This document shows positions 7,989 through 16,813 of a stretch of DNA of 64,000 bases, piece by piece (the stretch's first letter is position 1; every line of letters starts with the position of its first letter). The notes below the pieces were generated by a model, which was not told where the DNA came from, ran no database searches, and saw only the letters and a program-made list of their open reading frames with translations. The stretch comes from Methylobacterium sp. WSM2598. GTDB lineage: Bacteria; Pseudomonadota; Alphaproteobacteria; Rhizobiales; Beijerinckiaceae. Both the position numbers and the translations under genes were made by a program. The stretch spans positions 5,925,962 to 5,989,961 of the forward strand of contig NZ_KB900609.1 in assembly GCF_000379105.1 (NCBI RefSeq). The letters are read 5' to 3'.

Positions 7989-8744
7989 ATGTCGTTACGT
8001 CCAGGTGATTATGTTTCTCCGAATCTTGAGACAATTTTCTTAGATGACGCTTTTCCGAATTTGGCCTCGGGGCCGCCGGACTCGCCGCCCTGGGGCAGGC
8101 TGGAGCTTGGCGTGCGTGAGGGACTCTCGCACGCGTGGTACTGCCACGCGTCGCTCGAGAAGATCGGCTACGCAAACCGCGACGAAGTTATACTGATGTA
8201 CAACGCGTCCAAGATATTCAACCACGGCGTCGGCTTGGAAATCGGCTGCTACTACGCTTGGACCACCGCGCACTTTGCCAGGAATTTCTCGTGTTTCGAG
8301 GTGGTCGACCCGATCCTCGGGACCGACCGGAAGGAGGAGATCGTGGCGTCTCTTCGCGCCGCGGACGTGCTCCAGAACTGCCGCCTCCACGCCGGTATCA
8401 GTCCCGGCATCCCGATCGAGATCGCTCGCCGGAACGGCGAACGGCCTCGCTGGTCCTTCGCGCTTCTCGACGGCGACCACGGATATCCGGCACCGCTGGT
8501 CGATACCGTCGCCGTCGAACGGTACATGTTGCCGGAGTCCATCATCGTTTTCCACGACATCTACTGTCCGGCCGTCGGCGAGGGCCTGGACTATTTGAAA
8601 TGGAAGGGCTGGAAGACTCGCGCCTGCCAGACGTCGAACGGCGTCGGCTTCGCCTGGAGGGGCAGCAAGGAGCCGCCGGCGCACCATCCGGACCCGAAGG
8701 TCGACTGGCAGCTGCCGGCGCACTTGGCGTCCCACGTCGATTGA
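7989..8744 (+). CDS. Class I SAM-dependent methyltransferase
   Basis: This 251-residue protein looks like a class I methyltransferase of the type found in glycan and antibiotic clusters. Motif I is GVGLEIGCYYAWTTAHFARNF, the acidic end of strand 2 is FEVVDPI, and the strand 4 region is WSFALLDGDHGYPAPLVDTV followed by SIIVFHDIYCP. The DGDHGY and HD motifs suggest a metal-assisted O-methyltransferase. The ATG at 7989 follows GAGG by 8 nt, so it is preferred to earlier in-frame positions. The first 80 codons are notably AT-rich compared with most of the window, which points to foreign origin. Its neighbours are glycosyltransferases, so a sugar O-methylation role is likely but unproven. Confidence 0.85.
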   Translation: MSLRPGDYVSPNLETIFLDDAFPNLASGPPDSPPWGRLELGVREGLSHAWYCHASLEKIGYANRDEVILMYNASKIFNHGVGLEIGCYYAWTTAHFARNFSCFEVVDPILGTDRKEEIVASLRAADVLQNCRLHAGISPGIPIEIARRNGERPRWSFALLDGDHGYPAPLVDTVAVERYMLPESIIVFHDIYCPAVGEGLDYLKWKGWKTRACQTSNGVGFAWRGSKEPPAHHPDPKVDWQLPAHLASHVD

Positions 8745-9110
8745 CTCTGCCCCCCGCCTCGGAGCGCCAGCGGGGGCGTGACGGGGATCGCGGGGGCGGC
8801 CTCCGCCGCCCCTCCGCCACCCGGGGCGCTTCGCATTCCCCGGCCCCCGATCCCGCGCGCGGGACCGCCCGCGGACGGGGCAGGGGGCCGCGGGCCGGAA
8901 GGGTTGGACCGCGCCCGTCGGGGATGGGCGCCCGCGATGCCTTGACCGAATGGCCGCCGGCCTGTTTCCCGGCGGGGACGATATCGGTTCGCCCCCGCGC
9001 AGGCCGCGGGCCGGCGCTCGTCCGCGCGCGTCGATGACGAGGCCGGTCCGGCGGATCGGGCTCGCCCGCCAGTTCCGTGGCGTCGGAATGGCGGTCGCAG
9101 GAGATGAAGA
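8745..9110. other. GC-rich intergenic region, no gene seen
   Basis: Apart from the hairpin near its left end and an AAGA-type leader just before the next ATG, nothing recognisable is present. Open frames here are short shadows without protein-like sequence. Confidence 0.5.
8751..8776 (+). terminator. Possible hairpin terminator after the methyltransferase gene
   Basis: CCCCCGC (8751-8757) and GCGGGGG (8770-8776) form a 7-bp stem with a 12-nt loop, a few bases after the stop codon. There is no T-run after it, so it is either weak or only a transcript-end hairpin. Confidence 0.4.
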
Positions 9111-10679
9111 ATGAACAACCGTGGAGCGATATACTGCGCGTACGGTGCTCGATACGTCGAGAGCTGCATCGAATCGGCCAAGAGCCTGAGGGCGACCAAT
9201 CCGGATCTCGGCATCGCCATCTTCACGGACGCCGTTGACGAAACCAAGAAGAATTTCAGCGATATTTTCGATCATGTCTGCCCCTTGATCGAGTCAGAGA
9301 GCGACTCCGAATATCTCGCCTACCTGAAATCCGAAGGAAAATTACCTTCTTTGAAAGTCATGATATGCGATCGCTCCCCTTTCGATTATACATTGTCGAT
9401 AGACGGCGACACTTTGGTGATCGGCGATCTGAGTCATGCATTCGACAGGCTTGACGATTACGACTTCCTGGCGATGGCCGAATGCGAGAATGGGGTCGAG
9501 CAGGTCAACGGGAACTGGGCCGCGACCTCCCTCATCGACACGCGCCGGCGCGGCTACGTGAATGCCGGAGTGATCCTGTTTCGGTCGGACAAGCCGGGCG
9601 TCGCGGCCTTCCTGCGCGGGTGGCGCGAGCGCCTGCGCGACGGCGGCGCCGTGCCGCCGGAGCTCTGCACCAACGACCAGGACCTTCTGAACTTCATGCT
9701 CTATCATCCGGAGCTGATCGGGCGCGACTTCACGTTCTCCGACGCGGCGCTCAACGCCGAGCAGTACAATTGCTACTGCAGGATGTGGAAGGAGGTCTGG
9801 GAATGCGGAGGATGGCCCGACGTCAGGATCGTGCATTCCTGGCTCACGTCCTGGCTGGCGGCCCTGATGCGGGATCCGGCCTTCGAGTGGGGCCAGATCT
9901 TCCGCGAGACGGCCGCGCATGCACATTACATTTCGCAATTCTCCATCGGAGATGGCGCCATTCCGGCGGAAACGAAGTCGTCCGTATACCGGTCCGATCC
10001 GCTGCAGCGGGTCTCCGTCCGAACCCAGATGCTGAACGCGGCCCGCCTCATCAACCCGCCCGCGGGCGTGACGCGCGCCGACGCCGTGTCCACCATCATG
10101 GACGCGGGTTTCTCGTCGCTCGAAGGGGAGCCGCCCTGCGCCAGGCTGCTCGATTCCCTCGCGTCGCGCTGGTCGTCTCCCACCATCGTGAAGTTCGGCA
10201 TCCGCCACCTCTATCCGGGGCTGCCGGGGTTTCGGCCGGGACGCGCGTTTCGGACCGGGTTCGACCTGGAGTTCCTGAGCGAGGTGTTTCCGGGCTCGAC
10301 GGTCACCGCGGTCACGCGCGACCAAGCCGTGCGTCACAAGCGGGCCTCCATCTCGACCGTGCACGCGGATGGGGAACCGGGCGCGTCGCTCCGGGGCCGT
10401 CTTCCCGCGTCGGTGGAGCTCATGATCGATGATCAGAGCGCGGACCTCGCGGTGCGGCTCGCCACACTGGTCGACGCCTTGCCGCTCCTGGCCGCGGACG
10501 GCGTCGCGCTCATGATCGGGATCGCCGGGTCCGATCACCGGCAGATCGTCGACGCCCTCGCGGAACGACTGGGCGGCTCCGAGACCGCTTGGCAGGTCGA
10601 GCCGTACGTCGATCCGGCCTACAGCCGCGAACCGATCGCGATCGTGATCACCCGGTCGGGCGGCGGGATGGCGGCGTGA
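9111..10679 (+). CDS. Glycosyltransferase (GT-A type) with unassigned C-terminal domain
   Basis: This 522-residue protein has an N-terminal GT-A nucleotide-diphospho-sugar transferase region (about residues 1-270). Evidence is the start GAIYCAYGARYVESCIESAKSL, the metal-binding D98-G-D100 motif in LSIDGDTLVIGDL, and GYVNAGVILFRSD followed by CTNDQDLLNFML, typical of GT8-like enzymes. Residues about 330-522 form a second domain that I could not assign; alternating hydrophobic strands (VKFGIRHLYPGL, GVALMIGIAGSDH) suggest a Rossmann-like, possibly degenerate methyltransferase fold. The first 120 codons are AT-rich and the remainder strongly GC-rich, as in the neighbouring genes. It probably adds a sugar to a surface glycan together with the 1320-residue enzyme downstream. 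Confidence 0.8.
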   Translation: MNNRGAIYCAYGARYVESCIESAKSLRATNPDLGIAIFTDAVDETKKNFSDIFDHVCPLIESESDSEYLAYLKSEGKLPSLKVMICDRSPFDYTLSIDGDTLVIGDLSHAFDRLDDYDFLAMAECENGVEQVNGNWAATSLIDTRRRGYVNAGVILFRSDKPGVAAFLRGWRERLRDGGAVPPELCTNDQDLLNFMLYHPELIGRDFTFSDAALNAEQYNCYCRMWKEVWECGGWPDVRIVHSWLTSWLAALMRDPAFEWGQIFRETAAHAHYISQFSIGDGAIPAETKSSVYRSDPLQRVSVRTQMLNAARLINPPAGVTRADAVSTIMDAGFSSLEGEPPCARLLDSLASRWSSPTIVKFGIRHLYPGLPGFRPGRAFRTGFDLEFLSEVFPGSTVTAVTRDQAVRHKRASISTVHADGEPGASLRGRLPASVELMIDDQSADLAVRLATLVDALPLLAADGVALMIGIAGSDHRQIVDALAERLGGSETAWQVEPYVDPAYSREPIAIVITRSGGGMAA

Positions 10680-11272
10680 CGGCCCCGGGATCGGGGCCCG
10701 GCGCGGGCGAGGCCGGCCCTCGCGCGGCTGGGCGGGCGTCGGGAGAAGGCCGGGGTGCGGGCCCGCGCGGCGCCGCTCGTCGCCGACCGGCAGGTCCGCG
10801 TCGCCCTCGACCGCCCGCGCGGCACGAGGGCCCGTGATCGGCGCCCGCCGCCGGACCCGGCCGATCCCGGCGGTCCGGGGCGGGTGATCGCGGCAAGCCC
10901 GCGCCGGCGCCGCGCGCGAGGCGACGGAGCGGAACTTCGGACTCGTCGCGCGAACGCGGGTCGGCCGGCCGAGCCCGGACGCGGCGAGCGGGCCGCCGTC
11001 GCCCAGGGGTGACGCCAGCTGGTGGTGCCAGGTGGCGCGCGAGGCCGAAGCGCTCCGCTGCCCGGGCTGCCCATCGGGAGCGGCCGGGGCCGCGCGCCCG
11101 TGCGGAGGGGATCGCGGCCGATGCGGGGCGCGGCCTCTGCGGCGAGCGGGGCGACGCGCGCGACCGTCCATGGACGGCACACGATCACCTCGCACGGGGT
11201 GAGGCGGAGCCGTGCTCGACCATCGGTTGACCCGCTTGACCTGTTGATGTTACACGCAGCTACACTGACTCT
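10680..11272. other. 593-bp GC-rich spacer ahead of the giant glycosyltransferase gene
   Basis: No convincing gene is present. Frames are open on both strands but encode Arg/Ala/Pro-rich sequence typical of shadow frames in GC-rich DNA. From about 11220 the composition turns AT-rich (several TTGA and GTTAC stretches), which probably marks the promoter and leader of the gene starting at 11273. Confidence 0.5.
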
Positions 11273-14200
11273 ATGCAAACCAAGACTTATAGTATCGGCG
11301 CTTTATTATACGGCTGCGAGATGCAAGACTTCCGATTATTTCAATTCCATTCGGGGTCTGCGGTCGGGGATGCCGTAACGAACGCGATGTTCTATATCAA
11401 AGACATTTTCGCGGAACGGGGTCTGAGATCCGAAATTTACGTTCAACACAGAGATGATCGTCTATCCGACAGGTTGAATTTGATTGAGGAAATTGATGCC
11501 AATCCGGATGATATACTTCTCGTCCATCATTCGATGGGTCACGATCTTCTGCCCTTGATCGAGGCCATCGATTGCAAGAAAATCCTAGTATACCACAATA
11601 TTACACCTCCAGAATTCTTCGAGCCCGGAGGCGCCCTCCGCCATTATGCCGCGCTCGGCCTGCACCAGCTCCAGGACCTCAGGCGCTTCGCCCCGGTCGC
11701 GATCGCGGACTCCGTGTTCAACGCGGCCGAACTGGTACGGCGCGGGTACGATTCGCCGGTCGTGATCCCGCTCCTGCGCGATTTCACGGAGATCCGGACG
11801 CGCCCATTTAATCAGAGATTGCAGCAGCTCTCGGAGCCCCGTTACCAGCTCCTGTTCGTCGGGAGGATCTGCGCGAACAAGGGACAGATCCACCTCGTCG
11901 ATTTCATGAAGCGGTACCGCGACGCATTCGATCACCCGCTGTTCCTGACGCTCGTCGGGCACCGCGGCGACGGCGAGCGCTACGCCGACGACCTGCTGCG
12001 CGAGATCGCGCGATCCGGATTGCAGGATCGCGTGCAGGTGACCGGGCACGTGTCGGAGGAGGACCTCTACGGCCATTACCGGACGGCGGACGCCTACGTC
12101 TCCTTCAGCGAGCACGAGGGTTTCGGCGTACCCCTGCTGGAGGCGATGGCCTTCGACCTGCCCGTCCTGGCCTTCGACACGGCGGCGATCGGCGGAACCC
12201 TCGGCACGGCGGGCATCCGCCTCGCGACGACCTCCCCGGAGGAACTCGCCGCCGGCCTGCGGCGGCTCTTCACGGACGGCCCCTATCGGCGCGCGGTGAA
12301 GCGCGCCCAGCGCCGGCGGCTGCAGGACTTCGCGCGCGACACCGTCGCGCAGGCGCTGATGGCCTTCCTGACGCCCCACCTGCCGCCCGGCCTCGCCGTC
12401 CGGGACGCGGCCCCGGCATCCGGGCGGCGGGGCGCCCGGGCGCGCGCCCCGGAGGTCAGGCGCCAATACATCGTCGAGGGGCCCTGCGAGACGTCCTACA
12501 GCCTCGCCCTGATGAATCGCCGCCTGGCGGACGCGCTCGACCGCCGGGCCGCCACCGAGGCGATGCTCGTCCCGATGGAAGGCGTGCCGGGCTACGTGCT
12601 CGACGAGGCCGGGGTGGCGGCCAATCCGGAGGTCCGGCCGCTCCTCGAGCCGCTGCCGCTCGCGCCGGAGGCCACAATCGTGTCCGTGCGCAACATGTAC
12701 CCGCTCCGGCCCGCCGGGATGCTGGGCGACCTGCACCTCGCGGCCCTGGCGTGGGAAGAGAGCGAGATCAACCATTCCGCCTGCCGGCTGATCAACCGCT
12801 ACCTCGACGGCCTGCTCGCCCTCACCGCGTTCGTGCGCCGGGTGTACCGCAATTCCGGCATCAGCGTCCCGGCCGTGGTCTGCGGGCTCGGGATCGAGCA
12901 TGCTCCCGTTCTGCCCAGGCCCGCCCGCGCGGCGGCGCCGTTCGTCTTCCTGCACGTCTCGTCGGGCCTCGCCCGCAAGGGCATCGAGGAACTGCTCCTC
13001 GCCTACGCGGCCGCGTTCACGCGCAGAGATCCGGTCGAGCTCGTCATCAAGACCCATCGCAATCAGACGAACGTCGTGCAGACCTGGTACGACAGGGTGA
13101 TCAGGAGCAGTCCGAACGCGCCCGTGGTGCGCATCATCTTCGACGACCTCGACGCGGACCAGCTCGCCGGGCTGAATGCGGCCGCGGACGCGGTCGTGCT
13201 GCCGTCGCGGGGCGAGGGGTTCAATCTCCCCGCCGCCGAGGCGATGGCGCACGGGCTGCCGGTCATCGTCACGGGCTACAGCGGCCAGATGGATTTCTGC
13301 TCCGACGAGAATGCGTGGCTGGTCGACTACGACTTCGAGCTCAGCACGAGCCATCTGGGAGCCGCGCAGGCGATGTGGGTGCGCGCCCGGATCGACGATC
13401 TGGCCGCGCGGATGCGGTCGGTTTTCGCGCAACGCTCCGACCACACCACCCTCCAGAAATCGCTGCGCGGACAGCAAACGGTTTCCACGATGACATGGAC
13501 GGCCGCATCCGAGATGATCAACGCATTCGTTGACCGAATCGATGGCACAATGCCGTCGAAGAAACTCAAGCTCGGCTGGGTTTCGACGTGGAACACGCGC
13601 TGCGGCATCGCAACGTATTCTGAATTTTTAGTATCTCATCTGCCTGAAAATTGGTTCGATATCACCATCTTTTCGAACCATTGGGACACGCTCAGGCCGG
13701 ACTCCGGCAACGTCGTGAGAAATTGGACAGACCGCCGCGAGAACCTGGATCGCCTGCTCATCGACGTGAAGGAGCAGGGCATCGATGTCGTCGTCTTCCA
13801 ATACAATTACGGCTTTCACACGCTTCAGGCACTCGCCGACGCCGTCTCGGCCCTGAGCGCGATGGGCGTCGATTCCTACGTTTTCTTCCACAAGACCGCC
13901 CCGGCCGTCAGCGACGGCGAGCTCGAGTCGATCGCCGCCCACGCCGACGCCTTCGCCAAGGCCACGCGGCTCGTCGTGCACTCGGTCAACGACGTCAATC
14001 GCTTGAAGCAGTTCGGCCTCGTCGACAACGTCGTGAAGATCCCCCACGGAGTCATGCGTCCCACGGGGTTCGATCCCGCCTCCGTGCGACGGTTCCTGAA
14101 CCTCGGCGACGTCGGCCCGGTGATCGGCTGCTACGGCTTCCTTCTGCCGCCGAAGGGCATCCTGGAACTGATCCTCGCCTTCGGCGTCCTCCTCGGCCAA

Positions 14201-15235
14201 TACCCGGATGCCCTGCTCCTGCTCGTCAACGCGCTCCATCCCGCGCCCGAGGCGGAGGAGGAACTGGAGCGGTGCAGGAGCCTGATCGCGACGCTCGGAC
14301 TGGCCGATCGCGTCATCATGATCACCGACTTCCTCGAGGACCAGGAGACGCACCTGCTCCTGCAGGCCTGCGACGTCATCGCGTTCCCCTATCAGCATTC
14401 CGGGGAATCGGCGAGCGGGGCGGTCCGCTACGGCCTGTCCGCGCTGCGGCCGGTCGTCACGACCCCGCTGGCGCTGTTCGACGACGTCCGCGACCTCGTC
14501 CATCAGGCGAGCGGCTGCTCGCCATTCGAGGTGGCCGAGGCGATCCGGGGCGTGCTCGCCGACCCGGACCTCGCCGCGGCGCTTCGCGCGCGCCAGGAGC
14601 GCTGGATCGGGCAGCACGAATGGTCGGTGATCGCCGAGCGCTTCGCCCACATGGTGGTCGGGCTCTACGAGGACCATCACGACGTCAGGGTCCTGCGCGG
14701 CGCGCCGGCTCAGGCGCCCGCGCCGCGCGGTGACCGGGCGGCTTCGACGCCCGGTCCCACCGTGGACCACCTCGCGAGCCTGAAGGACGAGCTCTTCGTG
14801 CAGGTCGCGTACCGGAGGCTCCTGCGCCGCGACGCGGATCCGGGCGGCCTCGCGGCGGCCCTCTCGGCTCTGCGCGACGGCCTGAGCCGGGCCGTGTTCT
14901 GGAGGTCCCTGTCCGAATCGGCGGAGGGACGCGCGGCCCGCGGGCGCGCCGCGGGCGGCGGCCGGGCGGAGATCATCCGTCTCGAACAATTCGAGGGCGA
15001 GGACGACGACGCCTTCGTCCTCGCGCTCTACGCGCGCCTGCTCAAGCGCCCCAGCAACGAGCAGGAGCGCTCGGCCCACCTCGCGTTCCTGCGCGGCGGA
15101 GGCAGCCGCGACGAACTCGTGCGGAGTTTTCTGGCCTCCGACGAGTTCATCACGCTCAATCAGCCGGTCCACGTGCAATGGACGTCCCGCGCTCCGGTCG
15201 ATGTCAGGCGAAACGACGGCGATGACGACCTCTAA
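11273..15235 (+). CDS. Giant protein with three GT4 glycosyltransferase units and two DUF4214-like repeats
   Basis: This 1320-residue protein appears to be a fusion of three GT-B (GT4-like) glycosyltransferases and a DUF4214-type C-terminus. Unit 1 (about 1-385) has LLFVGRICANKGQIHLVDF and SEHEGFGVPLLEAMAFDLPVLAFD. Unit 2 (about 395-755) has FLHVSSGLARKGIEEL and LPSRGEGFNLPAAEAMAHGLPV. Unit 3 (about 760-1150) starts at an internal Met with KLKLGWVSTWNTRCGIATYSEF and has GCYGFLLPPKGILELI and HSGESASGAVRYGL. Residues about 1173-1225 and 1243-1297 resemble DUF4214 repeats (LLRRDADPGGL; LYARLLKRPSNEQER). It probably assembles several linkages of a surface polysaccharide or glycoprotein glycan. 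There is no strong Shine-Dalgarno before the ATG. DNA is AT-rich at the start of unit 1 and again at the start of unit 3. Confidence 0.9.
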   Translation: MQTKTYSIGALLYGCEMQDFRLFQFHSGSAVGDAVTNAMFYIKDIFAERGLRSEIYVQHRDDRLSDRLNLIEEIDANPDDILLVHHSMGHDLLPLIEAIDCKKILVYHNITPPEFFEPGGALRHYAALGLHQLQDLRRFAPVAIADSVFNAAELVRRGYDSPVVIPLLRDFTEIRTRPFNQRLQQLSEPRYQLLFVGRICANKGQIHLVDFMKRYRDAFDHPLFLTLVGHRGDGERYADDLLREIARSGLQDRVQVTGHVSEEDLYGHYRTADAYVSFSEHEGFGVPLLEAMAFDLPVLAFDTAAIGGTLGTAGIRLATTSPEELAAGLRRLFTDGPYRRAVKRAQRRRLQDFARDTVAQALMAFLTPHLPPGLAVRDAAPASGRRGARARAPEVRRQYIVEGPCETSYSLALMNRRLADALDRRAATEAMLVPMEGVPGYVLDEAGVAANPEVRPLLEPLPLAPEATIVSVRNMYPLRPAGMLGDLHLAALAWEESEINHSACRLINRYLDGLLALTAFVRRVYRNSGISVPAVVCGLGIEHAPVLPRPARAAAPFVFLHVSSGLARKGIEELLLAYAAAFTRRDPVELVIKTHRNQTNVVQTWYDRVIRSSPNAPVVRIIFDDLDADQLAGLNAAADAVVLPSRGEGFNLPAAEAMAHGLPVIVTGYSGQMDFCSDENAWLVDYDFELSTSHLGAAQAMWVRARIDDLAARMRSVFAQRSDHTTLQKSLRGQQTVSTMTWTAASEMINAFVDRIDGTMPSKKLKLGWVSTWNTRCGIATYSEFLVSHLPENWFDITIFSNHWDTLRPDSGNVVRNWTDRRENLDRLLIDVKEQGIDVVVFQYNYGFHTLQALADAVSALSAMGVDSYVFFHKTAPAVSDGELESIAAHADAFAKATRLVVHSVNDVNRLKQFGLVDNVVKIPHGVMRPTGFDPASVRRFLNLGDVGPVIGCYGFLLPPKGILELILAFGVLLGQYPDALLLLVNALHPAPEAEEELERCRSLIATLGLADRVIMITDFLEDQETHLLLQACDVIAFPYQHSGESASGAVRYGLSALRPVVTTPLALFDDVRDLVHQASGCSPFEVAEAIRGVLADPDLAAALRARQERWIGQHEWSVIAERFAHMVVGLYEDHHDVRVLRGAPAQAPAPRGDRAASTPGPTVDHLASLKDELFVQVAYRRLLRRDADPGGLAAALSALRDGLSRAVFWRSLSESAEGRAARGRAAGGGRAEIIRLEQFEGEDDDAFVLALYARLLKRPSNEQERSAHLAFLRGGGSRDELVRSFLASDEFITLNQPVHVQWTSRAPVDVRRNDGDDDL

Positions 15236-16643
15236 CTCGCTCGCTCCCCCGTCCTCCGATCGCGAGGATGCCGGCGGCGTGGAGGCCGCCTGGGAGGCCC
15301 TCGCCGAGGCCGACGCGCATGCCCTGCCGGCGATGATCCGCGCGCTCACGCGCGATCAGCTGGCGGCCATCCCGCGACACGTCTCGACCCTCGACGCCCG
15401 AGGCCGCGAGGTCGAGCGCGCGGTCGAGGTGACGGGGATCATCGCTGGCGGGTGCCGCGCGACCTTCCTGCGCCTCCTGCTGCCGCTCTGGGAGCGGGTC
15501 GTGCAGTTCGGCGTCGCGCGGGCCGGCGTGACCGCGGCCGCGTCGCAACTGGACTGGGTTTTCCAGCCCGAGGCCGACGCGATCGCCCGGTGCATCGGGA
15601 GGAGCTTCACCGACTTCCCCGAACTGGAGATCGAGGTCGCGCGCGCCGAACTCGCCGGGCGGGTGATGGAGTGCGGCGACGAGGCGGACCGGCTCTACCT
15701 CGCGACGCTCGCGCTCGCGATCGACGGCGCCCACCGGCGCGCGGTCGAGGTGCTGCTCCTCGACCTCGTCCGGCGCGGCGATCTCGGCCCGGCCGAGGAG
15801 CTGCTCCGGGCCCGCCTGGCGCTCGGCCGCGACGAGCCGCTCCTCAGCAGGCTCCTCGAGAGCCTACAGACCGTCGCGCCCGCGGCCTCGATGGGGCTGC
15901 TGCGCCTCGTCTCCGCCGACCTTCCCGGAACGCCCTCCCTGACGAGCCTCCGTCTCGGCTTGGCGCTCGGACGCGCGCTGGAGGCGGACGGGGAGACCGC
16001 GGACCCGGTCGCGCTGGCCCGCGCGGCCGGCAGGGTCGGCGCGCTGGCGGCCCAGCGGGACGGCGCCCCGCGCCACCGGCGCGACGGGGCAGGGAGCGAC
16101 GTCGCGCGGCGGCTCGCGGCGCTGAGCCGCGTCGTCTCGCACCACCGCCCCCGGCCGACCGCCGATCCCGGCGCGGAGTGTCCCCCCGGCGCCGGCTCGC
16201 ATCCGGCCGCGGCGGGGGGCGTGACGGGCTGGCTTCCCTACATGCTGAGCAAGGGCCCCGTTCGGCTCGCGACCCGCCGGTGCGCGACGCAATACGGGGA
16301 GCGTCGCGCCGATGGATCGCTGGAGGCCTCGCGTCACCCGCCGGACAAGCTCCTGCTCTGCGGTCCCTACGTCGGACTTCCCGCGGGCACGCTGACGGCC
16401 ACCTTCCTCGGGAGCGTCGAGCCCGGAACCCGCATCGAGTTCTCCGTGACGCGGTCCTACGGCCGGGAGACCCTGGCGCGGCAGGCCGCCGTGCTCCAGG
16501 CGGTCGAGGACGGCCCGCTCATCACCCTGAGCTGGAGTTCCGAGCGTGAGACCGAGGACTCGGAATTCACCGTGCGCGTCCTCAGCGAGTGGGCGCGCGT
16601 CACGCTCTCCGGCATCGCGATCCGGATCGCGGCGGGGCCCTGA
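15201..16643 (+). CDS. Unrecognised 480-aa protein of the glycan locus
   Basis: I do not recognise this protein. It overlaps the end of the giant glycosyltransferase gene by 35 bp if it starts at 15201, or by 14 bp if it starts at the ATG at 15222, so translational coupling is likely. The first 300 residues are mostly alpha-helical with Leu-rich, repeat-like segments (LLLDLVRRGDLGPAEELLRARLALGRDEPLLSRLL), reminiscent of TPR-type helices. A disordered Arg/Pro/Gly linker of about 50 residues follows. The C-terminal 110 residues look like a beta-sandwich: LLLCGPYVGLPAGTLTATFLG resembles the GPY-LPAG motif seen in beta modules attached to glycan enzymes. A scaffold or glycan-binding role is possible. 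No catalytic motif was found. Confidence 0.7.
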   Translation: MSGETTAMTTSNSLAPPSSDREDAGGVEAAWEALAEADAHALPAMIRALTRDQLAAIPRHVSTLDARGREVERAVEVTGIIAGGCRATFLRLLLPLWERVVQFGVARAGVTAAASQLDWVFQPEADAIARCIGRSFTDFPELEIEVARAELAGRVMECGDEADRLYLATLALAIDGAHRRAVEVLLLDLVRRGDLGPAEELLRARLALGRDEPLLSRLLESLQTVAPAASMGLLRLVSADLPGTPSLTSLRLGLALGRALEADGETADPVALARAAGRVGALAAQRDGAPRHRRDGAGSDVARRLAALSRVVSHHRPRPTADPGAECPPGAGSHPAAAGGVTGWLPYMLSKGPVRLATRRCATQYGERRADGSLEASRHPPDKLLLCGPYVGLPAGTLTATFLGSVEPGTRIEFSVTRSYGRETLARQAAVLQAVEDGPLITLSWSSERETEDSEFTVRVLSEWARVTLSGIAIRIAAGP

Positions 16644-16813
16644 CCGGGAAGCGGCGGCGCCGAGGCGTCCCGGGAGGACAGCGCCACTCATCCGGCGAAC
16701 CAGGGCGGCGCCGAGCTTTGCCCGGTCAACGACAGAACTCGGACATGATCATTGACAGCGCGGCCGCCCGACAATTAGCTGCCCCGCGTCGATCCTGCGG
16801 CAGGAGGCACTTC

